This document shows positions 31,602 to 42,100 of a stretch of DNA of 64,000 bases, piece by piece. The position numbers and the translations under genes were made by a program. The notes beneath the pieces were generated by a model, which saw only the letters and a program-made list of their open reading frames with translations, was not told the DNA's origin and searched no databases. Origin of the DNA: Dyella thiooxydans (GTDB taxonomy: Bacteria > Pseudomonadota > Gammaproteobacteria > Xanthomonadales > Rhodanobacteraceae); assembly GCF_001641285.1 (NCBI RefSeq), contig NZ_CP014841.1:1178001-1242000 (forward strand). The letters are read 5' to 3'. Each line of letters opens with the position of its first letter. The first letter of the stretch is position 1.

Positions 31602-32363
31602 TCAGTCGAGCGCGAACTGCTCGTCCAGGATGCGCTGCTCGAGGTTGTGCTCCGGATCGAACAGCAGGCGAACCCCCTGGTCGCGCGCCTGCCGGATCGA
31701 CACCTCGCGTACGTGCCGCACCTCGTGAAAATCGGCCGTCGCGCTCACCGGGCGCTTGCCCGGGTCGAGCACGCGCAGGCCGACTTCGGTCAGGTGCGGG
31801 AGGATCGCGCCACGCCAGCGGCGCGGACGGAACGGGCTGATCGGCGTCAACGCCAGCACATTGGCATCCAGCGGCAGAATCGGGCCATGGGCCGACAGGT
31901 TGTAGGCGGTGGAACCGGCCGGCGTGGACACGAGGAGGCCGTCGCAGATGAGGTTGGACAGCTTGACCGTGCCGTTGAGTTTCACTTCCAGGTGCGCCGC
32001 CTGGTTGCTCTGGCGAAGCAGCGAGACCTCATTGAAGGCGATCGCCGTGGCCTCGACGCCATCGGCATCGGTGGTGTGCATTTCCAGCGGATGGAGTGTC
32101 GCCGCGTGGGCCTGGGTAATGCGCCCGGGCAGATCTTCGAGCCGGTGCTTGTTCATCAGGAAGCCGACCCGGCCCAGCTTCATGCCGTAGACCGGCACCT
32201 GCCCGTCGCGGTGTGCATGCAGGGTGCGGAGCATGAAGCCATCGCCCCCCAGTGCCACGATCACTTCGGCTTGCGCTGGCGGCACGTCGCCGTACTGGGC
32301 CACCAGTTTTCGGCGCGCCTGCTGGGCGACCGGTGTATCGCTGGCGACGAAGGCAAAGCGCAT
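31602..32363 (-). CDS. nadK: NAD kinase
   Basis: 253 residues, on the short side of the family. The signature GGDGF is in [15 protein letters not shown] (about residue 39), with the NE motif in [10 protein letters not shown] and the second nucleotide-binding loop TPAGSTAYN. It phosphorylates NAD to NADP. The N-terminus [20 protein letters not shown] is normal for the alphaproteobacterial/Xanthomonas type. Upstream of the 5'-nucleotidase gene on the same strand. Confidence 0.93.
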   Translation of the reverse strand: MRFAFVASDTPVAQQARRKLVAQYGDVPPAQAEVIVALGGDGFMLRTLHAHRDGQVPVYGMKLGRVGFLMNKHRLEDLPGRITQAHAATLHPLEMHTTDADGVEATAIAFNEVSLLRQSNQAAHLEVKLNGTVKLSNLICDGLLVSTPAGSTAYNLSAHGPILPLDANVLALTPISPFRPRRWRGAILPHLTEVGLRVLDPGKRPVSATADFHEVRHVREVSIRQARDQGVRLLFDPEHNLEQRILDEQFALD

Positions 32364-32404
32364 GGCGTATCCGCGGGCGATGGCAACCCTTCGAGCTTAC
32401 AGGA

Positions 32405-32434
32405 GCGCCGCGCCGTCAGGCGACGGCGCGGCGC
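32405..32434. terminator. 13-bp perfect hairpin downstream of gdhB
   Basis: Arms GCGCCGCGCCGTC (32405-32417) and GACGGCGCGGCGC (32422-32434), loop AGGC. No T-run. Lies between the gdhB stop and the nadK start on the minus strand. Confidence 0.45.
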
Positions 32435-32481
32435 ATCCATGGACGATCGCAGCCGCCCTCCATGCAGGAGGGCGGACGTGG

Positions 32482-35400
32482 TCAGCCGACCGGTACCTGG
32501 GCCAGCTGCGCCAGCCGGCGAACGGCGACCGAGGCGATCGGGTAGTCCGCGTTCTGCGCCAGGATCTCCGCCAGCATGGCCCGGGTGTACTTGAGCGTCG
32601 CATCGTCACGCTCGAGCCAGGCCTGCACCGGCGTGCGGTCGGTCCGGTCGCCGCACAGGGAGAGCACCTGCAGCGCCAGCGCACGATGCTGATGGTTGAG
32701 CTCGTCCAGCAGCGAACCGCGGGCCTGCGCGTGCCAGGCGCCCTCCACCGGCAGCGCTTCGATCTGGTCGCGCAACCATTCCAGGTCGAGCGCCTCACCC
32801 AGTTCGTAGAACACGGTAGCCACGCGGGCGATCGGCGCACCGCTCTGCTGCGCCACCTCGACCATGTCGAGCGCGGCGCGAAGCTCGGAGAGCCTGGCCA
32901 GACGCACGGCGAGATCACCCGGCAGGCCAAGCCCCTCCCACTTCTCCTGGCTGGACTCGAAATCGCCGCGACCGGTGTCGGTGAGCGCATCGGGCAACGC
33001 CTTGCGGAGCTCGCTGACGTGATCGTGGTAACGCTCGACGTTGGCAGCGATATCCAGCGTGCCGCCGGGACGATTGAGCAGCCAGCGCGTCATATGCCGC
33101 AGCAGGTTCCAGATCTGCAAGATCGCGTCGATCTGGGTGTTCTCGGCCACCTTGCTGTCCAGCGCCTCGATCTCCGCCCACAGTTCGCGGGCATCGAGGA
33201 TTTCGCGGGCGGCGGTGTAGGCCTTGGCGATCGCCGCCGGCCCCTGCCCGGTGTCCTCCTGCATGCGCATCATGAAGGTGGCGCCCATGCGGTTGATCGT
33301 CGAGTTGGTCACCGCGGTGGCGATGATCTCGCGCTTCAGGCGATGCCGCTGCATGTGCTCGGCGTACTTGCCGTGCAGCGGCTCGGGGAAATAGCGGACC
33401 AGCTCCTTGGAGAGGTACGGATCCTCCGGCACGTCGGACTCGAGCAGCTGCTGGAACAGCTTGATCTTGTCGTAGGACAGCAGCACCGAGAGCTCTGGCC
33501 GGGTCAGGCCCTGGCCGCGGGTCTTGCGCTCGGTCAGTTCGGCGTCGCTCGGCAGGTTCTCCACCTGGCGGTCGAGCAGGCCCTCGCTTTCCAGCGTGCG
33601 GATGAAGTGCGCCATCGAGCCGATGCGCTTGATCGACTGGTGCTCCATCACCGTGATCGCCTGGTTCTGGCGATAGTTGTCCCACAGTACCAGCCGGCCG
33701 ACCTCGTCGGTCATCACGCGCAGCTGTTCGTTGCGTGCCTCGTCGGTGAGCTCACCACGCTGCATGGCGTCGCCGAGCAGGATCTTGATGTTCACCTCGT
33801 GGTCGGAGGTGTCCACGCCGGCGGAGTTGTCGATGAAGTCTGTGTTGAGCAGCACGCCGTGGTGCGCCGCCTCGATGCGCCCCTTCTGGGTCATGCCCAG
33901 GTTGCCGCCCTCGCCCACCACCTTGCAGCGCAACTCCGCGCCGTTCACGCGGAGCGCGTTGTTGGCGCGGTCGCCGACCTCGGCGTGCGTCTCGCTGCTT
34001 GCCTTGACGTAGGTGCCGATGCCGCCGTTCCACAGCAGGTCGACGGGCGCCTTGAGGATCGCGCTGAGCAGTTCGGTCGGCGACAGCTGCGTGACGTCGC
34101 CCTTGATGCCGAGCACCGCACGCACCTCGGGCGAGAGCGGGATGGACTTGGCACTGCGCGGGTACACGCCGCCGCCGGCGGAGATCAGCGACTTGTCGTA
34201 GTCCTCCCAGCTCGAGCGGGGCAGCTTGAACATGCGCTCGCGCTCGACGAACGAACGCTCCACATCCGGATTCGGGTCCAGGAAGACATGGCGGTGATCG
34301 AATGCCGCCACCAAACGGATGTGGCGCGACAGCAGCATGCCGTTGCCGAACACGTCGCCGGACATGTCGCCGATGCCGACGCAGGTGAAGTCCTGCGTCT
34401 GCGAGTCGCGACCCAGCGCCCGGAAGTGGCGCTTGACCGACTCCCACGCGCCCTTGGCGGTGATGCCCATCGCCTTGTGGTCGTAGCCGTTGGAACCGCC
34501 CGAGGCGAACGCGTCACCCAGCCAGAAACCGTGCCCCACCGAAATCGCGTTGGCGATATCGGAGAAGGTGGCCGTGCCCTTGTCGGCCGCGACCACCAGG
34601 TACGGATCGTCCTGGTCGTGGCGGACCACGTCGTGCGGCGGCACCACCTTGCCCTCGACCAGGTTGTCGGTGATGTCGAGCAGACCGGCGATGAACAGGC
34701 GGTAGCAGGCGATGCCCTCGGCCAGCTGCGCGTCACGATCGCCGCCCTCGGGCGGATTCTTGACGAAGAAGCCCCCCTTCGAGCCCACCGGCACGATCAC
34801 GGTGTTCTTCACCATCTGCGCCTTCACCAGGCCCAGCACCTCGGTGCGGAAGTCCTCACGACGGTCGGACCAGCGCAGGCCGCCGCGCGCGACCGGGCCA
34901 AAGCGAAGGTGCACGCCCTCGACCCGCGGCGAGTAGACGAAGATCTCGCGGTATGGCACGGGCTTGGGCGCGTCCGGCACGCGGTGCGAGTCGAACTTGA
35001 AGCTGATGTACGGACGGAACTGGCCGTCCCACTGCTGGAAGAAGCTGGTGCGCAGGGTCGCGCCGATGACATCGAGATAGCTCTTGACGATGCGCTCGTC
35101 GTCCAGGCTGGCGACGTCGTCGAGCAATGTGCGCAGCGCCTCGACCAGTGCCCGCTCCTGCTCCGCCCGAGGTTTGGCCAGGCACGCCACCATGCCGTCG
35201 ACCAGGTCCGGCCGTGCATTGCGCGTCGACTCCGGGATGAGCGCCAGCATCTCGCGGCGAAGGTCTTCGCCTGCGCGGACCAGCTCGTCGGCCGAGAGCG
35301 ATTCGCGGCGCGGATCGAACTTGGCATGGAACAGCTCGATCAGCACGCCGGCGATTGCCGGGTAGCGGTTGAGCGTGGCTTCCATGTAGGTCTGCGAGAA

Positions 35401-37404
35401 CGCGATGCCGACCTGCTGCAGGTACTTGCAGTAGCCGCGCAGCACAGCGATCTGGCGCCAGTCGGCCTGGGCAAACAGCACCAGGTTGTTGAAGCCGTCG
35501 CTCTCGGCCTGGCCGCGCCACAGCGCCTCGAACGCGCGCTCGAAGCGATCGCGCACGTGCTCCAGCTCGAAGCTCAGCGGCTGCTTGGGCTTGACCTCGA
35601 AGTCGTGGATGGTGAGCGGGCGCTCCTGCCCCTCCAGGCTGTACACGTGCTCGGCCAGCATGCGCACGCCCATGTTCTCCAGCATCGGCAGCGCCTCGGA
35701 CAGCGGGATCGGCTCGCCGGCATGGATCACCTTGAAGCGCAGCGAACCGTCCGCGTGGCGATACAGCGACATGCGAATGGCATCGTCGCCCTCGAGGCTG
35801 GCCAGCGCCTCGATGTCGGCCGCAGCCACGGCCGGAGCGACCTCGTCGATGTAACCGGGCGGCATGGCGCGGGCATAGCGATTGGCCAGCACCACGCCCC
35901 GCTGCGGACCGAGCCGGCCGACCAGCGAGTCGCGCACCTCGTCCTGCCAGTTGCGCACGATGCCGGCCACGCCCTCTTCCAGCGCGTGCAGGTCGTAGGA
36001 CACCTGCTCGCCCACGCGGGGACGCACCACCACGTGCAGGCGCGCCAGCGCGGAGTCGCCCAGCAGCACGGTCGAATCCAGCTCCTGGCCGTGCAGCGCC
36101 TCGCGCAGCAGCGCCTCGATACGTTCGCGCACCGTGGTGTTGAAGCGCTCGCGCGGCACGAACACCATGCAGGTGAAGAAGCGACCGTAACGGTCGCGGC
36201 GCACGAAGAGCTGGGTTCGCGCGCGCTGGCGCAGCTCCAGGATGCCGGAAACCGCCTGGTACAGCTCGTCCTCGTTGGACTGGAACAGCTCGTCGCGCGG
36301 CAGCGTCTCCAGGATGTGGCGCAGCGACTTGCCGGAATGCGAATCGCGCTTCAACCCGGAGCGGGTCAGCACGGCCTCCACCTTGTCGCGCACCACCGGC
36401 ACGTCCTGCGGGCGGGCCATGTAGGCATTGGACGAGAACATGCCGAGGAAGCGCTGCTCGGCGATCGGCTTGCCGTTGGCATCGAAGCGCAGCACGCCGA
36501 CATAGTCCATGTGGCCCGGACGATGCACCTGCGAACGGGCGTTGGTCTTGGTCAGGATCACCGGCTCGATCGAGCCGGCGGTGGCGCCATGGGCACCGAG
36601 CGAGGCCACCGAGCGCGGCGCCAGAGAACGCTCGGTACCGGACAGGATGCCCAGTCCCGAGCCTTCGACCGACTGCAGCACTTCGCCGCCTTCGCCCTGG
36701 CGAACTTCGTATTCGCGGTAGCCGAGGAAGGTGAAGTTGTCGTCGGCCAGCCAGCGCAGGAACTCCGCCGACTCGGTCGTCGCGGCCACATCGCGCGTGT
36801 TCGGGCGGACCGGCAGCTCGGCGGCAATGGCCCGGGCCTTGTCCCGCATCGCCTCCCAGTCGCGGACAGCCAGCCGGACGTCATCCAGCGCGGACTCGAT
36901 CCGGGCCTTCAGCTCGGCCTGCGGCTCACCGTCGGCAAGCCGGTCGATCTCGAAATGCATCACCGATTCGGGTTGGCCCTGGTCGCCGCCGATGGACTGC
37001 AGGGCGCCCGCGGCATCCCGCACGACCCTGACCACCGGGTGGATCACCGTATGGATGGGACCATCCGCCGAGAGAATCATACTGACGGTGTCGACCAGGA
37101 ACGGCATGTCGTCGGTCACCACCTCCACGACGCTGCGGCCGTCATGACCGAGCGCGGGATTGGTCACTCGCACCGATGCCCGGCCGGGTTCGCGCCGGGC
37201 GATGAATCCGAGCAGATCGAGCACCAGCTCAGCCCACTGCGCCGGGGTATGCAGCGACTCGTCGCCAGCGGCCAGTCGCGCGAAGAAGGTGCGGATAAAA
37301 AATTGCGCCTCCTGGAGGCGCTGGACGGGCGAATCCTTTTTGCTTGTTTCGTCGATGACAGCTGCTGCGAGGGACTCATTCACGGCCGCGCGAATCGCAT
37401 TCAT
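32482..37404 (-). CDS. gdhB: NAD-specific glutamate dehydrogenase, large 180-kDa type
   Basis: 1640 residues, the size of the L-GDH180 family known from Streptomyces, Pseudomonas and Xanthomonadales. A long N-terminal regulatory region with ACT-like parts (about 1-700) precedes the catalytic domain (about 720-1230), where RGGLRWSDRREDFRTEVLGL, KNTVIVPVGSKGGF and CVGIGDMSGDVFGNGMLLS carry the substrate Lys and nucleotide-binding glycines; a helical C-terminal region completes it. It deaminates glutamate to 2-oxoglutarate with NAD, mainly for amino-acid catabolism. The start at 37404 is normal for the family. It reads away from the RND pump genes; the two share a 532-bp gap. Confidence 0.95.
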   Translation of the reverse strand: MNAIRAAVNESLAAAVIDETSKKDSPVQRLQEAQFFIRTFFARLAAGDESLHTPAQWAELVLDLLGFIARREPGRASVRVTNPALGHDGRSVVEVVTDDMPFLVDTVSMILSADGPIHTVIHPVVRVVRDAAGALQSIGGDQGQPESVMHFEIDRLADGEPQAELKARIESALDDVRLAVRDWEAMRDKARAIAAELPVRPNTRDVAATTESAEFLRWLADDNFTFLGYREYEVRQGEGGEVLQSVEGSGLGILSGTERSLAPRSVASLGAHGATAGSIEPVILTKTNARSQVHRPGHMDYVGVLRFDANGKPIAEQRFLGMFSSNAYMARPQDVPVVRDKVEAVLTRSGLKRDSHSGKSLRHILETLPRDELFQSNEDELYQAVSGILELRQRARTQLFVRRDRYGRFFTCMVFVPRERFNTTVRERIEALLREALHGQELDSTVLLGDSALARLHVVVRPRVGEQVSYDLHALEEGVAGIVRNWQDEVRDSLVGRLGPQRGVVLANRYARAMPPGYIDEVAPAVAAADIEALASLEGDDAIRMSLYRHADGSLRFKVIHAGEPIPLSEALPMLENMGVRMLAEHVYSLEGQERPLTIHDFEVKPKQPLSFELEHVRDRFERAFEALWRGQAESDGFNNLVLFAQADWRQIAVLRGYCKYLQQVGIAFSQTYMEATLNRYPAIAGVLIELFHAKFDPRRESLSADELVRAGEDLRREMLALIPESTRNARPDLVDGMVACLAKPRAEQERALVEALRTLLDDVASLDDERIVKSYLDVIGATLRTSFFQQWDGQFRPYISFKFDSHRVPDAPKPVPYREIFVYSPRVEGVHLRFGPVARGGLRWSDRREDFRTEVLGLVKAQMVKNTVIVPVGSKGGFFVKNPPEGGDRDAQLAEGIACYRLFIAGLLDITDNLVEGKVVPPHDVVRHDQDDPYLVVAADKGTATFSDIANAISVGHGFWLGDAFASGGSNGYDHKAMGITAKGAWESVKRHFRALGRDSQTQDFTCVGIGDMSGDVFGNGMLLSRHIRLVAAFDHRHVFLDPNPDVERSFVERERMFKLPRSSWEDYDKSLISAGGGVYPRSAKSIPLSPEVRAVLGIKGDVTQLSPTELLSAILKAPVDLLWNGGIGTYVKASSETHAEVGDRANNALRVNGAELRCKVVGEGGNLGMTQKGRIEAAHHGVLLNTDFIDNSAGVDTSDHEVNIKILLGDAMQRGELTDEARNEQLRVMTDEVGRLVLWDNYRQNQAITVMEHQSIKRIGSMAHFIRTLESEGLLDRQVENLPSDAELTERKTRGQGLTRPELSVLLSYDKIKLFQQLLESDVPEDPYLSKELVRYFPEPLHGKYAEHMQRHRLKREIIATAVTNSTINRMGATFMMRMQEDTGQGPAAIAKAYTAAREILDARELWAEIEALDSKVAENTQIDAILQIWNLLRHMTRWLLNRPGGTLDIAANVERYHDHVSELRKALPDALTDTGRGDFESSQEKWEGLGLPGDLAVRLARLSELRAALDMVEVAQQSGAPIARVATVFYELGEALDLEWLRDQIEALPVEGAWHAQARGSLLDELNHQHRALALQVLSLCGDRTDRTPVQAWLERDDATLKYTRAMLAEILAQNADYPIASVAVRRLAQLAQVPVG

Positions 37405-37439
37405 GGCTTCTACTGTTCAGTGGATGCAGAGGGGGAACA

Positions 37440-37466
37440 AAAAGCCCGCGAAGGATACGCTTCGCG
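37440..37466 (-). promoter_or_regulatory. Terminator-like hairpin in the gdhB leader
   Basis: CGCGAAG (37447-37453) pairs with CTTCGCG (37460-37466); on the minus strand GGCTTTTTG follows. It lies about 40 bp before the gdhB ATG and could attenuate transcription. The remaining gap 37405-37936 holds one candidate promoter for the pump genes and no ORF I can support. Confidence 0.3.
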
Positions 37467-37735
37467 TTTCGTCGAATCCACCGCGCGAGGCCGTTTTCTG
37501 CCATGCCCGGGCGCATGGAAAACCGCTGCCGGGTTGCGCTGCACCGCAATAGAAAACGTCTTCACCGCAACACACCCGAGACGCCGTTCCAGCCCTGGCA
37601 ACACTCCCTCGTTCGTGCTCGAAATGATTCGACGCGGCACGGTGTCGAAGCACGGCTAGCGCACCCAGGTTCGTTGTCACAAATCCGGCCCGACCACAAG
37701 TGCGAAAAGGGCCCAGCCAAGCCAGGCCAACGAGC

Positions 37736-37764
37736 GAGACAAATTTTGTACTGCTGGGTATATT
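37736..37764 (+). promoter_or_regulatory. Candidate sigma70 promoter of the RND efflux genes
   Basis: GAGACA (37736-37741) and TATATT (37759-37764), 17-bp spacer. The near-palindrome ACAAATTTTGT (37739-37749) overlaps the -35 and spacer and may be a repressor site. It gives a 5' UTR of about 165 nt. Confidence 0.5.
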
Positions 37765-37936
37765 GGTGTTTTGACGTCCGTGCCATGCACCGCAACGCGA
37801 TCCGCGGGCGGGCGGCAAGGTGCCGGCGCTCCCCCGCCGAATCCCGTCGGCAACTGCGATCCCTCCCCGCCAAAGGTTCGCAGCCTGGCCATGTTGCGGC
37901 ACCGAATAAACCTGACCACGCGATCATGGAGTTTTC

Positions 37937-39121
37937 ATGAACCCCTCTTCACTGCGCGCCCCCCTGTTGTGCCTGGGCCTGCTGGCGTTGGCTGCATGCG
38001 GAGGCAAGGACAGGAATGCCCAGCCGGCACCGCCGCCGCCCAAGGTTGGCGTCGTGACCGTCGCGCCGACGAACCAGCCTTTGACCAAGGACCTGGTCGG
38101 CCGCCTGTCGCCCTATCGCAGCGCCGATGTGCGCGCGCGGGTCGCGGGCGTTCTGGTCAAGCGCGTCTATGCGGAAGGTTCCGACGTGAAGAAGGGCCAG
38201 CTGCTGTTCCAGATCGATCCTGCGCCGCTCAAGGCGGCGCTCGATGCCAGCCTGGCGAACCTGGCCCAGGCACGCGCCTCCTACACCAATGCCAAGGTGG
38301 CCGCCGAGCGCGTGCGCGAACTGGCACCCAAAGGCTACGTGTCCAAGTCCGACCTGGACAACGCACTGGCCGCCGAGCGCACCGCTGCAGCCAGCGTGCA
38401 GCAGGCCCAGGCGAACGTGCAGACCGCCCGCATCAACCTGGGCTATGCCAGTGTCCGGTCGCCGATCGACGGTCGTGCCGGCAAGCAGCAGGTGACCGAG
38501 GGTGCCCTGGTCGGCCAGGGCGACGCGACCCTGCTGACCACGGTGGACCAGATCGATCCGCTGTACGTGAACTTCAGCCTCAGCACCGCGGAGCTCGACC
38601 AGATGCGCCGCTCCCAGGCCGATGGCAGCGTCACCCTCGCCGCCACCGACAAGGCCACCGTCGAGGTCGCGCTGCCCGACGGCAGCCGCTACGACCATCC
38701 CGGCACGGTGGACTTTTCCGACACCACGGTGAACCCGGCCACCGGCTCGGTCGACCTGCGTGCGACGGTGCCCAACCCCGGCCACGTGCTGCTGCCGGGG
38801 ATGTACGTGACCCTGAAGGCACGCCTGGGCGAGCAGCACAAGGTGTTCCTCGTGCCACAGCCCGCCCTGCAGCGCGACACCGTCGGTGCCTACGTGATGG
38901 TGGTCGGCAAGGACGGCAAGGTGGCGCGCAAGGACGTCACCGCCGACCAGGCCAGCGGCAGCCACTGGGTGGTAACCGACGGGCTGGCGGCCAATGACAA
39001 GGTCATCGTTTCCGGCCTGCAGAAGGTCAAGGACGGCGCCCCCGCGACGGCCGAGCCCTGGACGCCCGGACCATCCGGCTCCGCGTCCGCCGCGGGCCAG
39101 TCGGCGGCGCGCGGCAAGTAA
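37937..39121 (+). CDS. RND efflux periplasmic adaptor (membrane fusion protein), AcrA/MexA family
   Basis: 394 residues. Lipoprotein signal with lipobox LAAC (Cys22 in LALAACGGKD), then lipoyl halves around an alpha-hairpin (about 95-170, with VRELAPKGYVSKSDLDNALA), a beta-barrel and membrane-proximal domain. The adaptor links the inner-membrane pump encoded 12 bp downstream to an outer-membrane channel. No TolC/OprM-type gene follows, so a channel encoded elsewhere must be used. No TetR regulator is adjacent. Confidence 0.93.
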   Translation: MNPSSLRAPLLCLGLLALAACGGKDRNAQPAPPPPKVGVVTVAPTNQPLTKDLVGRLSPYRSADVRARVAGVLVKRVYAEGSDVKKGQLLFQIDPAPLKAALDASLANLAQARASYTNAKVAAERVRELAPKGYVSKSDLDNALAAERTAAASVQQAQANVQTARINLGYASVRSPIDGRAGKQQVTEGALVGQGDATLLTTVDQIDPLYVNFSLSTAELDQMRRSQADGSVTLAATDKATVEVALPDGSRYDHPGTVDFSDTTVNPATGSVDLRATVPNPGHVLLPGMYVTLKARLGEQHKVFLVPQPALQRDTVGAYVMVVGKDGKVARKDVTADQASGSHWVVTDGLAANDKVIVSGLQKVKDGAPATAEPWTPGPSGSASAAGQSAARGK

Positions 39122-39133
39122 CGGAGCGCATCC

Positions 39134-42100
39134 ATGCCCAGCTTTTTCATCGATCGCCCGATCTTCGCCTGGGTGGTGGCCATCCTGATCACCCTGGGTG
39201 GCACGCTGGCGGTGCTCAACATGGGCATCGAGTCCTACCCGAACATTGCCCCGCCGCAGGTGACGGTGAGCGCGTCCTACCCGGGCGCCAGCGCCGACAC
39301 CACGGAAAAGACGGTGACCCAGGTCATCGAGCAGCAGCTGACCGGCATCGACCACCTGCTCTATTTCAGCTCATCGTCCAGCGCCAACGGCTCGTCGTCG
39401 GTCACCCTGACCTTCGAAACCGGGACCGATCCCGACATCGCCCAGGTGCAGGTACAGAACAAGGTCTCGCTGGCCACGCCGCGGCTGCCTTCCGAGGTGA
39501 CCCAGCAGGGCGTGGTGGTAGCCAAGGCCAACCCGGACTTCCTGATGTTCGTGGCGCTCACCTCGAGCAATCCGGCCATCGATGGCGCGAAACTCAACGA
39601 CATCGTCGCCTCGCAGGTGCTCGACCAGGTCTCGCGCATTTCCGGCGTGGGCAACATCCGCCAGATCGGTTCCGAATACGCGATGCGGATCTGGCTCAAT
39701 CCCGACAAGCTCCACGGCTATGGCCTGTCGGCCTCCCAGGTGCTGGCGGCGATCCGCGCGCAGAACGTGCAATTCGCGGCCGGCTCGCTGGGTGCGGATC
39801 CGGCACCGCCCGGGCAGGGCTTCAGCGCCACCGTGTCGGCCGAAGGCCGCTTCTCGACGCCCGAGCAGTTCGGCGACATCATCCTGCGCGCCAACAGCGA
39901 CGGCACCGCAGTGCGCCTGCGTGACGTGGCGCGCATCGCCTTCGGCCCCCAGAACTACGGCTTCCATGCCCAGTACAACGGCCAGGAAGCCGGCGCCTTC
40001 GGCGTGCAGCTGCTGCCCGGCGCCAACGCGCTGGATGTCGCCACCGCGGTGCGCGCGAAGATGACCGAGCTGGCCAAGAGCTTCCCGCCCGGCGTGACCT
40101 GGTCGGTGCCCTACGACAGCACGCCGTTCGTGCGCATCTCCATCAAGGAGGTGATGCACACGCTGGTCGAGGCGATGGTGCTGGTGTTTCTGGTGATGCT
40201 GGTGTTCCTGCAGAACATCCGCGCCACGATCATCCCCACCTTGGTGATTCCGGTGGCGCTGCTTGGCACCTTCATCGGCCTGCTGCCGCTGGGCTTCACG
40301 GTCAACCAGCTGACCCTGTTCGGCATGGTGCTGGCGATCGGCATCGTGGTGGACGACGCGATCGTGGTGATCGAGAACGTCGAGCGCATCATGACCGAGG
40401 AGGGCCTGTCGCCGAAGGACGCCACGCGCAAGGCGATGGGCCAGATCACCGGTGCCATCGTGGCGATCACCGTGGTGCTGGCGGCGGTGTTCGTGCCCTC
40501 GGCCCTGCAACCGGGCGCCTCCGGCGTGATCTACAAGCAGTTCGCGCTGACCATTGCCGTGTCGATGGGCTTTTCCGCGTTCCTCGCGCTGTCGTTCACC
40601 CCGGCCCTGTGCGCCAGCATCCTCAGGCCGGAGCACGAGCACAAGAAGAACATCGTCTACCGCGCGTTCAACCGCATCTTCGACCGCGTCACCCACACCT
40701 ATGGTGGCCACATCCACAGCGCGGTCGGTCACGCACCGCGCTGGATGGCGGTATTTGTGGTGATCGTGGTGCTGTGCGGCGTGCTCTTCAACCGCATGCC
40801 CACCAGCTTCGTGCCCAGCGAGGACCAGGGCGTGGCGCTGGCCATCGTTTCGCTGCCGCCTGGAGCGACGGTCTCGCGCACCGAGCACGTGATGAAGGAG
40901 ATCCGCGCCGTCCTGCTCAAGAATCCGGCGGTGGAGGGGATGTTCCAGGTATCCGGCTTCAGCTTCGTCGGCGCCGGTGAAAACACCGGCATGACCTTCG
41001 TGCACCTGAAGGACTGGTCCGAACGCAAGGAAACCGCCGACCAGTTCATCGCCGAATCCAACCGTGCGCTGGGCAGCATCCGCGATGCGCAGATCTTCAT
41101 GGTGAACCTGCCGACTATCCGCGGCCTCAGCCAGTTCGGCGGCATCGACATGTGGCTGCAGGCGCGCGCGGGACAGACCCGCGCGGAACTCACCCAGGCA
41201 CGCAATACACTGCTGGCGAAGGCCGCACAGGACGAGAAGCTCACCGGCATCCGCCCGCAGGCGCTGGAAGACGCCCCGGCCCTGCAGCTGCACGTGGACC
41301 GCACCCAGGCGCAGTCACTGGGCCTGTCGGTCAGCGACATCTACACCGCGATCCAGCTGACCCTGGCCCCGGTCTACGTCAACGACTTCGCCTATGGCGG
41401 GCGCGTCAAGCGCGTGCTGATGCAGGCCGACCAGCCCTACCGCATGGGGCCGGATGCGCTGCAGCACATCTACACGCCGAGCACACAGACCAATGCGGAC
41501 GGCACGCCGCAGATGATTCCGATCTCCAGCGTGGTCGACGCCAAGTGGCACATGGCCTCTCCCGCGCTGGCCCGCTACAACGGCTACTCGGCGGTGGAGA
41601 TCGTGGGCAACCCGGCGCAGGGCTATTCCACCGGCCAGGCGATGGGCGAGATGGAGAAGATCGTCAACGACGACCTGCCCAAGGGCTTCGGCTACGACTG
41701 GACCGGGCAGTCCTACCAGGAGATCCTCTCCGGCAACGCCGCCACGCTGCTGATGGTGCTGTCGGTGGTGATCGTGTTCCTCTGCCTGGCCGCGCTCTAC
41801 GAGAGCTGGTCGATCCCGGTGTCGGTGCTGCTGGTGGTACCGCTGGGCCTGCTCGGTGCCGTGGTGTTCTCGATGGCGCGGGGCCTGCCGAACGACATCT
41901 ACTTCAAGATCGGCATGATCACGGTGATCGGCCTGGCGGCGAAGAACGCGATCCTGATCGTCGAGTTCGCCGTCGAGCAGCAGGCGGCCGGCAGGCCCCT
42001 GCGCGAGGCGGTGATCGAGGCAGCACGACTGCGACTGCGCCCGATCCTGATGACCTCGCTGGCCTTCATCCTCGGTGTGCTGCCGCTGGCCGTTTCCACC

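Noticed and set aside
32224-37659. An open frame of about 1800 codons antisense to gdhB
   Set aside because: High-GC codon bias at third positions leaves the opposite strand open; the translation is low-complexity (His/Arg/Gln/Leu-rich) with no domain, while gdhB on the other strand is a full conserved enzyme.
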